Assembly (NCBI RefSeq): GCF_000687995.1
Contig: NZ_JIAC01000001.1
Location: 1,984,001-2,048,000 of the forward strand
DNA: 64,000 nt
From: Selenomonas ruminantium AC2024
GTDB taxonomy: Bacteria > Bacillota > Negativicutes > Selenomonadales > Selenomonadaceae
Direction: 5' to 3'
Part shown: piece by piece, positions 1-8,119 of the stretch
Layout of the letters: every line of letters starts with the position of its first letter
Position numbering within the stretch: position 1 is the stretch's first letter
Translations under genes and position numbers: made by a program
The notes under the pieces: model-generated
Databases searched by the model: none
The model's input: only the letters and a program-made list of their open reading frames with translations
What the model was told of the DNA's origin: nothing

Positions 1-115
1 ATACATCACCTCTAATTCTTGATAAGAACATTATACACCTTTACAGTAATTTGTAAAGTATTTTATTATAAAGATATACTTTTGTGTTTCTAAAAACGAC
101 ATTACGTTAAGCACA

Positions 116-167
116 TAAAAGAAAATCAGCCGTAATCCATGCCAGTTGGACAGGGATTACGGCTGAT
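116..167 (-). terminator. Rho-independent terminator after uridine kinase
   Basis: A perfect 14-bp stem (125-138 with 154-167, core ATCAGCCGTAATCC) is followed in the leftward direction by TTTCTTTTAT. It lies about 45 bases past the stop of the leftward uridine kinase gene. Confidence 0.85.
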
Positions 168-211
168 ATGGCCTCTTTTATATTACACACAGAGAATACA
201 ACTGTCTATTC

Positions 212-835
212 TCAATCTTCATCAGGATTTTCCAAAATAGACTCAATCTTGGTCTTCATCACATCAAAAGCCACATCATTGAGGCCGCTGTTGAGGACGA
301 TATCCGCCACATTGCGGGTGGGTTCCACGTAGAGATAGTGCATGGGCTTAACCGTGGCCAGATAATGCTCAATGATGTCCTGCAGTTCACGGCCACGCTC
401 ATCCATATCGCGCACCACACGGCGCAGGATGCGTTCATCGGCATCTGCTTCAACGAAAATCTTGATGTCAAAGGCATCGCGCAGGCGCTCATCCTGGAAA
501 ATCAGAATGCCTTCCACGACGATAACCCGGCTGGGATGAATGGTAATGGTTTTATCCGAGCGATTGTGCTGCGTAAAATCATATACCGGACACTTGATGC
601 TCTTGCCGGCTTTGAGCTTCTCTAAATGCTTCACCAGCAAATCCGTTTCCAGGGCCTGGGGATGGTCGTAGTTAATCTTTCGTCTTTCTTCCATCGATAA
701 CTTATCATTAGCCCGATAGTAATTGTCATGGTATATGACCGTTATGTTTTCACCAAAAAAGTTTTTCAAGCGATTGGTAAAGGTGGACTTGCCCGAGCCG
801 GAGCCGCCCGCAATACCAATAATCGTTGTCTTCAT
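212..835 (-). CDS. udk: Uridine kinase
   Basis: Phosphorylates uridine and cytidine to UMP and CMP in the cytoplasmic pyrimidine salvage pathway. The protein (207 residues from the chosen start) has a P-loop GGSGSGKS at residues 10-17, a YHDNYYR segment typical of the substrate site, and an RRVVRDMDERGR lid-like stretch. Length is normal for the family. I chose ATG 835 because AAAGGAGGTG lies about 8 bases upstream; a frame ten codons longer has no such site. It stands alone between the terminator at 116-167 and the next gene, 53 bases upstream, so it may be co-transcribed with 889-1626. Family knowledge and motifs agree; confidence is high. Confidence 0.95.
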   Translation of the reverse strand: MKTTIIGIAGGSGSGKSTFTNRLKNFFGENITVIYHDNYYRANDKLSMEERRKINYDHPQALETDLLVKHLEKLKAGKSIKCPVYDFTQHNRSDKTITIHPSRVIVVEGILIFQDERLRDAFDIKIFVEADADERILRRVVRDMDERGRELQDIIEHYLATVKPMHYLYVEPTRNVADIVLNSGLNDVAFDVMKTKIESILENPDED

Positions 836-888
836 TTGGTGCAACACCTCCTTTGAATACAGCATTAGTAACGATTATAGCACAAAAT

Positions 889-1626
889 TTATTCCGCCGC
901 CAGTATTTCATAAAGTTCCATCATTTCGCGGATGCGTTTTACCTCTGTAGCACTCAAATCGTGATGCCGGGATTTGCCGCCGCTGTGGTAATACACAATG
1001 GAACCGCCCCCCGTAGCCAGAATACGCTTAAAGGCCGCCATTACGTTGGGGGCAGCCGTCAGGGAATAGCTCTCTATCAGCCACTCCGCATCCGAAGCCA
1101 TGTGCTTATTGATGCGTGTATAGTCCAAAGGCACCGTGGTCGTTTCACCGCCCGCCACAATGTCCAAGAAATCGCCATTAATCCAAGCCGTTTGCAAAGG
1201 GTCATTGATGTGATAAAAGTAATAGATCTCGTAGGCCATGGCCGCCTTGACGCCTCCCGCCATCACGAAGGGACGCAGATAAACGCCAGGCTCCGGCTTC
1301 TTGGGCCAATTATACTTATAGTAGGTGATGCCGTTGATGGTTTCTTCCTTCATGGCCTCTTTGAGTTCCCGTTCTTTCTTGCGCCGCTGTTCCCGCTTCT
1401 GTCGTTCCTGTTCTTCGGCCTGTCTGCGCAGTTCTTCCTCCTTGGCCTTCTCCGCCTCGCGCTGCAGCTCCTCCGGAGTCTTTTCCTTTTGCTGCTGGAG
1501 CTGCGCTTGCAATTGTTCCTGATGTAACTTTTGCTGCTGGTCAAAGTAGAAATACGCGCCTATGCCTGCGGCCATGATGATGATATAGACAATCACTGCG
1601 CCAATGATGATGCTGGTTTTTTTCAC
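889..1626 (-). CDS. Membrane-anchored coiled-coil protein of unknown function
   Basis: I do not recognise this family. Residues about 5-25 form one hydrophobic membrane segment, followed by about 65 residues very rich in E, K, Q and R that should form a coiled coil, then a roughly 145-residue C-terminal domain with many aromatic residues. The topology suggests a bitopic inner-membrane protein with the bulk of the protein outside. The longest frame starts at GTG 1635, but GAGGTG lies 6 bases before the GTG at 1624-1626, so the shorter start is better supported. It is read in the same direction as the uridine kinase 53 bases downstream. No catalytic motif is visible and I assign no function. 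Confidence 0.7.
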   Translation of the reverse strand: MKKTSIIIGAVIVYIIIMAAGIGAYFYFDQQQKLHQEQLQAQLQQQKEKTPEELQREAEKAKEEELRRQAEEQERQKREQRRKKERELKEAMKEETINGITYYKYNWPKKPEPGVYLRPFVMAGGVKAAMAYEIYYFYHINDPLQTAWINGDFLDIVAGGETTTVPLDYTRINKHMASDAEWLIESYSLTAAPNVMAAFKRILATGGGSIVYYHSGGKSRHHDLSATEVKRIREMMELYEILAAE

Positions 1627-1754
1627 AAGCCTCACCTCGATTTCGCTTGCTTTATCTTTCCATATAGCAAATTATTCTACAAAGTTTTTTATTTCCCTTT
1701 GTGCTATGCTGGATAAAAGATTAGCATCCATTTCAGCTTGGCCATCATTATGCA

Positions 1755-1792
1755 TAAAAAAAGTTCTGGGCGGGAAGAATGCACCCAGAACT
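1755..1792 (-). terminator. Terminator after the diguanylate cyclase gene
   Basis: Nine-base-pair stem AGTTCTGGG (1762-1770) with CCCAGAACT (1784-1792), followed leftward by a run of seven T (complement of 1755-1761). It lies 10 bases past the stop of the leftward GGDEF gene. Confidence 0.85.
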
Positions 1793-1802
1793 ATTATCTC
1801 CC

Positions 1803-3026
1803 TCAAGGGGGTGAGGGGGATGTAAACTTTTTCAACTCGCGCTTGCGCGCATACATACGCTGGTCAGCCCGTTCAAAAATCTGCCGACAGCATTCATCTT
1901 CCGTGGGCACGTATTCTGCCATTCCCATTGCCACAACAACATCATTACGATAAAGATTTTTCTCAATGATCTGGTTAAAGGCATTTTGCAGCTGCTCACG
2001 GTTATCAAAGTCATCATTTTCCAGGACAGCAACAAATTCATCGCCACCCACGCGATACACAGGGCTTTTCTTAAAGATGTCACAGATTATCTTACATGCT
2101 TCTTTGATATACCGATCGCCCTCATCATGACCCAATGTATCGTTTATCTGTTTCAAATTATTAATATCAAAGACGATAATCGCCAACTTGTTTTTTACTT
2201 TCTGAGCCATCTGCCAGTCCAGCAGTTCTTCATGCTCCATAAAGGCCCTTTTGCTTTTCACACCAGTCAGGGCATCATTATAAGCCAGTTTCCACGTCCT
2301 TTTGTACTCCTGAAACTGCTCTTTCTCCCGTTCCAGTGCCAGTTCCAGATTATTGCGATACTCTTCCCGCTCGTTTTCCACAACGAAAGTACGCAGAAGA
2401 CAGCACCCCAGCATATAGCTGATAGCATAAAGCGGATAGGTAGGAAAAAAAATCTGTATCGCCACCAGCACCAGCATGATAAAGCCGGACAATCCGATGG
2501 TATAATACCGCTTCCGCTGTTTTTCATTACAATTCGAGGCAAAGCACAGCGTATACAGTGAAATCAGCAACAGAATGAGTATCTGATAAATAAAGACTGT
2601 ATCCCGAGCAAGCCCGCCATGATAAACCCCCGCTTCATCAAACCAAAACATACATGACCACCAACGGTTCAGTACGGTCATGATAAGTACCACCGCAAAT
2701 AAAAGCTGCCCTGCATAGCAAAATAACTGGCTGAAGATATTTTTTATCCCTAAATAAGCCACTACATAACGCAGCCACAGCCAAATCCCCGCTGCCATGA
2801 CGATAAAATATATTTCTGTATCCACATACAGCCAAGTGAGTTTTTGCAGCTCATACAGCCATGCCCAGATTGCATCCACGATATAATAGCTGATTACCGC
2901 CAGCAAAAACATGCGGTATCGCCCTTGGTAAGACCTGTCAGCGGCCACTGAATCTCGCTGCAGCACATCATGGTTGGTAATGAGCAAAACTAGCAAAGCC
3001 AAAAAATCCACCAAACAATAATACAT
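1803..3026 (-). CDS. Membrane diguanylate cyclase (GGDEF domain)
   Basis: Probably makes cyclic di-GMP from two GTP. Residues about 1-230 (407-residue form) contain six to seven hydrophobic segments forming a membrane sensor of unknown ligand. A charged linker follows, then a GGDEF domain of about 165 residues. The signature VGGDEF sits near residue 325 and a substrate-side DINNLKQINDTLGH segment precedes it. The RxxD inhibitory site usually found five residues before GGDEF is absent (the sequence there is KKSPVYRV), so product feedback is probably missing. I chose ATG 3026 because AAGGAGGT lies 9 bases upstream; the longest frame adds 23 residues without a ribosome site. It is monocistronic. 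Confidence 0.9.
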   Translation of the reverse strand: MYYCLVDFLALLVLLITNHDVLQRDSVAADRSYQGRYRMFLLAVISYYIVDAIWAWLYELQKLTWLYVDTEIYFIVMAAGIWLWLRYVVAYLGIKNIFSQLFCYAGQLLFAVVLIMTVLNRWWSCMFWFDEAGVYHGGLARDTVFIYQILILLLISLYTLCFASNCNEKQRKRYYTIGLSGFIMLVLVAIQIFFPTYPLYAISYMLGCCLLRTFVVENEREEYRNNLELALEREKEQFQEYKRTWKLAYNDALTGVKSKRAFMEHEELLDWQMAQKVKNKLAIIVFDINNLKQINDTLGHDEGDRYIKEACKIICDIFKKSPVYRVGGDEFVAVLENDDFDNREQLQNAFNQIIEKNLYRNDVVVAMGMAEYVPTEDECCRQIFERADQRMYARKRELKKFTSPSPP

Positions 3027-3113
3027 CCCTGCACTACCTCCTTCCCTGAATTCCTTTTCTGGTGTAGTGCCTCTGGATAACAATTGAATTTTCATTCAAC
3101 AATAATATTCGCG

Positions 3114-3130
3114 AAAAAAAAAAAAAAAAA
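3114..3130. repeat. 17-base poly-A tract
   Basis: An uninterrupted run of 17 A on the plus strand lies between the diguanylate cyclase start and the tpsA1 terminator. It sits about 50 bases past the terminator stem and may help stop leftward transcription, or may be a slippage-prone tract whose length is uncertain. Confidence 0.8.
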
Positions 3131-3171
3131 CCTGCAAAAATTAATAAAACTTTTCCACAAGCAAAAAATCC

Positions 3172-3210
3172 TGAAAAACAGCCCTGCAAGTTTTTTCTCT
3201 TGCAGGGCTG
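3172..3210 (-). terminator. Terminator of tpsA1
   Basis: Twelve-base-pair stem CAGCCCTGCAAG (3179-3190) with CTTGCAGGGCTG (3199-3210), followed leftward by TTTTTC. The same stem sequence ends tpsA2 at 8077-8109. Confidence 0.85.
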
Positions 3211-3221
3211 CCCTCACTTAG

Positions 3222-6200
3222 TTAATCGAAGCATACATATACCGCATCCAAATCCTCAAGTCCCAATCCCATTTCACTGAAAGCTACGTGAAGCGCTTTG
3301 CTTACAATATCCACATTGTGCACTGCGTCGCCAGCTTTCAACATCATTTCCGCCTGTTTGTCTGCAGGATGCAAGGCAAACACGGAGCCATCATAGCTGA
3401 GTTTGAACTCTGCCCCACCGCGTTCCGTCGTTATCGTGCGGGTATATTCGCGGTACTGGTCATGGCGTCCATTCTCAGGTACGGGAATACTCGTATCCGC
3501 TGCTTCCAGTGTCACTCTTTCCGGGTCTACCGACAGCTTGTAAGTACCGTAGCTTATAAGGCTGCCGCCCACTTTCTTCACAAAGGGAAGTTTCGCCGTG
3601 GTCAAACCTAAAACCTGCTGTACCGAAGTGGTCTTGGTGGTATCCGTAACCAGCTGATAGCTGCCTTCCCCTGCGCGGGGAGTAAGGCTCAAGGCAGCAA
3701 ACTGAGGACGTTCCAAGGTACCACCTGCTGCAGTCTGGTTAATCGGCTCCAGCGTATACACGCCCGTATACTTGAAGCGGTAATTATCCACCGTTGTCCC
3801 GTCAGCCACCTTATTGCCATTAACCAGCAGGTCAATCCCATAGGTATTGCCCGAGAGCTGGCCGCCAATGTCATAGGCAACTGCAGGCGCGCTGTCTAAT
3901 GTATCTCCGTTAACTAATTGTGATGCATAGCTTGCGCCCTGAACCTGGATGTTTTCCTTGTCCAGAGACGTTCCGCTGCCAGTTAAATCGAGCAGCACTT
4001 CTTTCGGCGTAATCGTCAGCTTTGCATTGTTGTAGGTAACGTTGTAGTTAGCTGCATCATTGGTATCTTCAAAGAGCAACGATGTAGCCAGCACAGCGTT
4101 AGCATACTCACCCACTGGCGCCGTCAAAGCACTGGCACCGATAAGGGCTGCATAGCTGTCATCCAGGGTATAGCTTACTTGACGGATGCTGTCACCATTA
4201 ACCAAATTATCCGCCAGAATCATCTGCGTGTAATCGGTGCTGCCATAAGTTCCGCTAAGCTCCAAAGCTACGGTCAGATCGCGCCGGTTCACGTTGATTT
4301 TTCCGGAGCCATAGGATGGCATGGGGTCATAGCCATTAGCAACTGCTTGCGATTGCAGGAATGCCGGGCTGTCGGAATTCATATTGATTTTATAGACGGC
4401 CATATGGCTGTCCGAAGCACTATATTGACCATCTGTTCTCGTTGCCGTTGCGGCAAAGCCATCACTTGTGGCACTTCCTGCTACACTGGTTCCATTAACT
4501 ACAGACGATTCATCAAAGGCTGCGCCGTAGTTCATGGAATCGGAAGTAACCGTCCATGTGGCCTGACTCTGGGCTTCATTGCCGTAAATCTTCTCCTGGT
4601 CATTAGCGGTAAAGGTTACCACTGGCTGATGACGGAAAATGTAACGGCCAACTGCACTGGCATCATCCGCCTGCACCGCCGTGTAACCGTAAGATTCGGA
4701 CCCACGGTTCCACAGGGCATAGGTACCACTGTTGAGGTTGGTACCAAAGGTGTTGTCTGCCGGTGCGTTGGAATAAATCTTCCAGCTGCCCCCGGTTCCC
4801 GTTTCGATTCCCTTGGCCTCCACAGAATTATTGATAAACGTGCCATCCTTCGCATCAATAATCACTGCATCAACAGCCGTTGCTCTTGTTTGGATATTAC
4901 CGTTCATCGTAACGGTCTTACCATTTCCCGTGGTAATCATCGCTACTTTGTCACTGGCCGTAATTCCATTGGTTGTGATATCCCCCTGTGACGTAAGAGT
5001 TACGCCGCTAGCAGCAGAAGTGATACGGTCACCAACGGTTATGCCGCCAGCACCACCGGTAATGTCCACGCCATTGTCTGTGAATACCTGGCCTGTAAAG
5101 GTACCACCACTTGCCAGGTTCGTTCCACCTCCTATCTCTACTTTGCCTGCTGTATTGATGGTCAATTCCTGCAAGGTTGCCGATTTGCCAATGTTCCCGC
5201 CAATGGTCACATTGCCGGTGCCACCCTGCAGATTTAACCCGGAATGCTCCGAATTGGTTTCCTGAATGAAACCTTTGACATTGTTCTTTTGGTTGTCAAC
5301 ATCCGCCCAACTGGTATCACAGCGCCAGCCAACGGCCACATAGGGCTGTTCGTATTTACCATCATTATTTGGTTCGTTAAATTTATTGCTGGGGTTGGTA
5401 ACATCATGGGACCAGCCCTGATACATATTTTCGGCTGTATAGCCATTTCCTGCCCCTGTGGCGGTGAAAAATACTGTGCCGGCACCATTATTGGCCAGTC
5501 CTTCGGGGCCGGTCTCCCAACGGAAAATACGATTCACGTTGACAACATGTGGACCAACATAATCCGTACGCCCACCAAGAAGCAGTTCATAATCCTTTCC
5601 TGCCATAAGAGAGCTGACCACCCAATCTTCCACAGCGGTGGTTATCGTTGCCAGATACTTGTCACCGATGGCTGCTCCACCAGCGGTTCCTTCTTTGGCA
5701 GCTTCCTTAGCAGCTTCCCAGCGGTTAAGGATAGATTCCCGATTGTTCGTTTTGTTGAAGGCCCAAGTTGTCAATATATGTTTGGCTAATTTTTCATATT
5801 CTGCACTGGTCAATGCATCAAAATCTTTCGGAGCACCTACAGAGCCCAAACTTACATGCTCATTGAAATAAGCCTTAAGCGCCTCTTTCCGCTCTGCCGG
5901 AGTCGTTGGTTCTACCCGATTCTGGTATCCGCCATACTGATTAAAGCAACGTTCTGCAACTTCCTGATATAACTTTGCATAATGCTCATCCGTTTGCGCT
6001 AAATCGGCAAAGGCATCGAAATCCATAAACACGATATCCTTCAGATGCTCATCATAATAGTATTTGGCAATGCTCTTCATTTCCGGATTATCTTTAACCT
6101 TGGTACCGCTATCAGTGTTATTGATAAACAGCTTATAGGTATTGGCCGAATCTACATTGCCGGTAATCTTAATCGCACCGCCTGTACCAGCAGCGTCACG

Positions 6201-7880
6201 GGTGTCAATCCGTAAAGCGCCCTGATTAAGGCCTAAAGCCACATCACCATACAGGCTGACATTGCCACCATTGGTGATTATCTGGCGAGCCGCATTTTCA
6301 GCCTCTCCGTCTGCATGCCCCAAGTACGTACCTACAGTACCATTTTCGATAGCATTGCCGGTGCCAGAAGTGAAATCGCCGCCATTGGTATTGATATCTG
6401 CATTGAGAATTACCATACCTTTGGCATCCCCATCCGTATCAGCATGCAGATTCACATTGAGCATGCCGCTGGTGGAACGGATTGGTTTATTGACGGACAC
6501 ATTACGCTGCGCCTGCAGGGTCAGCGTGGCATCGTTGAGGCTCGTGCCAATCTGGTATTTCGTAATGGGAGCATTTACCGTAATATTGGAGGTACCCAAA
6601 TCATAAAGCGAGGCACTGTTGGTATGGCCGTCAATCGCCTGAATGGTGACATTTACCCCTTGGCTGAGAAGCTGGCTGATATAGTTAGAATTGATATAGC
6701 TGTACGTTTCATGATTCGTTGTGCTATGGCTTACAAAGGAACCATTCGTATCGCTCAGCGGGGTATAACCGACTGGTGCCTCGTTGCTGATAATGATATC
6801 AATGGGGTCAAGCAGCCATTCACCGGCTTTGCCGGTACGGCCCTTAGCCTCAATATCAGCCGCAGTTGACACGTCAAGTACATCACCGGAGGTCTCCACG
6901 AGGCCGCCATCCTTATCGCCGTTGGCGATAAGTTTTGCATTAGCCTTAACGCTGGTGTTCTCCCCAACGATGCGCACAATGCCGCCGCTCTGGCCTTCTG
7001 CCAGCCCCGAAGCATCCAAAGTACCGCCGACATTGACCGTACCATGTTCGCCACCATCGAGCAGGATTTCTCCTTTGTCGTTGATGCTGGCGGTTTTGGC
7101 CTCGATAATGCCTTCATTATTAACGACTTCACTGAGCATATCGCCAGCGCTTTTCGCCGTCATCAGCACATGGCCGCCATTCGCCTGAATACTGCCGGTG
7201 TTCAGCACATGGGCGTTAGCCAATTCCCCTGTGGTTTCGAAATTCAATTTTTTCGCCGAATCTATGGAAAGATTCAGATTTTTTGCCGCAGAAAGGGCAA
7301 TCTTGCCGCCCTCACTAGCAATGCTGCCCGTGTTCTCCACCACAGATGCATGCAAAGCTACTAAGCCCCCTTGGGCCCGAATATCTCCGGCATTGATGAT
7401 TTTGCCGTCCGATGCTTCACCGAGTTTCAGCGAGATTGCCTCCACGCTACCTCCCAAACCAGTCATGAAGCTATCGTCAACCTGTGCCGTTGAGGCTATC
7501 AGGTTTCCAACGTCTACTTGAGCCCCCTGTCCGAAAAGAACACCATGAGGGTTAAGCAGAAGCACCGTTCCATCTGCCTGCAAGTTACCGTAAATCTCGG
7601 ATGCCTTGTTGCCGATGATCCGGTTAAGAGCGATATCGCTCGCTTGCTGATTGAATCTGACCGTTTCTCCCTTGGCAATATCGAAGGTGTTCCAATCCAG
7701 CGCCACGGTCTGCGTATGCTGATCAATTACGAGAGTTTGATCCTGCTTGTTGATATCTGCGTCGCCAGAACGAACTGTGCCTCCTTCCGGAAGAGCTTCT
7801 GCGCTGTTCCAGGAAAAAGCCGTCATCATCATGCTCAAGGCCACTACCTGTTGCAGGGCCTTCTGCCGCGAAGATTTCAT
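3222..7880 (-). CDS. TpsA1: filamentous-hemagglutinin-type two-partner secretion exoprotein
   Basis: Large secreted beta-helix protein (1552 residues), predicted to cross the outer membrane through the TpsB at 11675-13381 and act as an adhesin or surface fibre. A signal peptide (residues 1-29, ending SAEA) is followed by the TPS secretion domain (about 30-150, including NPHGVLFGQGAQVDVGN). A beta-helical repeat region follows. Residues about 1085-1310 look like MBG/YDG-type Ig-like repeats (EKIYGN, YNVTYNNAKLTITPKEV). The last 165 residues form a module shared with TpsA2. I chose ATG 7880 because GAAGGGGA lies 7 bases upstream; a 20-codon longer frame lacks a site. It lies about 240 bases downstream of tpsA2 with its own probable promoter. 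Confidence 0.9.
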   Translation of the reverse strand: MKSSRQKALQQVVALSMMMTAFSWNSAEALPEGGTVRSGDADINKQDQTLVIDQHTQTVALDWNTFDIAKGETVRFNQQASDIALNRIIGNKASEIYGNLQADGTVLLLNPHGVLFGQGAQVDVGNLIASTAQVDDSFMTGLGGSVEAISLKLGEASDGKIINAGDIRAQGGLVALHASVVENTGSIASEGGKIALSAAKNLNLSIDSAKKLNFETTGELANAHVLNTGSIQANGGHVLMTAKSAGDMLSEVVNNEGIIEAKTASINDKGEILLDGGEHGTVNVGGTLDASGLAEGQSGGIVRIVGENTSVKANAKLIANGDKDGGLVETSGDVLDVSTAADIEAKGRTGKAGEWLLDPIDIIISNEAPVGYTPLSDTNGSFVSHSTTNHETYSYINSNYISQLLSQGVNVTIQAIDGHTNSASLYDLGTSNITVNAPITKYQIGTSLNDATLTLQAQRNVSVNKPIRSTSGMLNVNLHADTDGDAKGMVILNADINTNGGDFTSGTGNAIENGTVGTYLGHADGEAENAARQIITNGGNVSLYGDVALGLNQGALRIDTRDAAGTGGAIKITGNVDSANTYKLFINNTDSGTKVKDNPEMKSIAKYYYDEHLKDIVFMDFDAFADLAQTDEHYAKLYQEVAERCFNQYGGYQNRVEPTTPAERKEALKAYFNEHVSLGSVGAPKDFDALTSAEYEKLAKHILTTWAFNKTNNRESILNRWEAAKEAAKEGTAGGAAIGDKYLATITTAVEDWVVSSLMAGKDYELLLGGRTDYVGPHVVNVNRIFRWETGPEGLANNGAGTVFFTATGAGNGYTAENMYQGWSHDVTNPSNKFNEPNNDGKYEQPYVAVGWRCDTSWADVDNQKNNVKGFIQETNSEHSGLNLQGGTGNVTIGGNIGKSATLQELTINTAGKVEIGGGTNLASGGTFTGQVFTDNGVDITGGAGGITVGDRITSAASGVTLTSQGDITTNGITASDKVAMITTGNGKTVTMNGNIQTRATAVDAVIIDAKDGTFINNSVEAKGIETGTGGSWKIYSNAPADNTFGTNLNSGTYALWNRGSESYGYTAVQADDASAVGRYIFRHQPVVTFTANDQEKIYGNEAQSQATWTVTSDSMNYGAAFDESSVVNGTSVAGSATSDGFAATATRTDGQYSASDSHMAVYKINMNSDSPAFLQSQAVANGYDPMPSYGSGKINVNRRDLTVALELSGTYGSTDYTQMILADNLVNGDSIRQVSYTLDDSYAALIGASALTAPVGEYANAVLATSLLFEDTNDAANYNVTYNNAKLTITPKEVLLDLTGSGTSLDKENIQVQGASYASQLVNGDTLDSAPAVAYDIGGQLSGNTYGIDLLVNGNKVADGTTVDNYRFKYTGVYTLEPINQTAAGGTLERPQFAALSLTPRAGEGSYQLVTDTTKTTSVQQVLGLTTAKLPFVKKVGGSLISYGTYKLSVDPERVTLEAADTSIPVPENGRHDQYREYTRTITTERGGAEFKLSYDGSVFALHPADKQAEMMLKAGDAVHNVDIVSKALHVAFSEMGLGLEDLDAVYVCFD

Positions 7881-8028
7881 AAGATCATCCCCTTCTCGTA
7901 TATCAAAAACCAGAGCAACATGAAGCCCTTGCCCTGGCATTTATTTCCTCTATATACTCTATATCGTCAAATCACCGCTTTTCCTTAAGTATTTTTTTCA
8001 GAAAACGCAACTTTTTAATTTTGTTTTA

Positions 8029-8037
8029 ATTATATCA
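8029..8037 (-). promoter_or_regulatory. Extended -10 promoter of tpsA1
   Basis: Leftward TGATATAAT (TG-N-TATAAT) lies 150 bases before the tpsA1 start and past the tpsA2 terminator. No good -35 is seen; a small hairpin (AAGCTCT/AGAGCTT) occupies that place. Confidence 0.5.
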
Positions 8038-8064
8038 CAAGTTAAGCTCTGTGAATAGAGCTTT

Positions 8065-8109
8065 TTAGAAAAAGAAACAGCCCTGCAAGATTTACTCCTG
8101 CAGGGCTGT
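8065..8109 (-). terminator. Terminator of tpsA2
   Basis: Eleven-base-pair stem ACAGCCCTGCA (8077-8087) with TGCAGGGCTGT (8099-8109), followed leftward by TTTCTTTTTC. It is nearly the same as the tpsA1 terminator, which supports a duplication that included the 3' ends. Confidence 0.85.
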
Positions 8110-8119
8110 CCTTACGCAG

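Noticed and set aside
3114-3130. Poly-A tract as a regulatory phase-variation site
   Set aside because: It lies between convergently ended and started units, outside any promoter spacer or reading frame I can define.
4179-4991. Long rightward open frame opposite tpsA1
   Set aside because: It is antisense to a well-supported exoprotein gene, has no ribosome site and no recognisable domain; long open frames opposite repetitive genes are expected.
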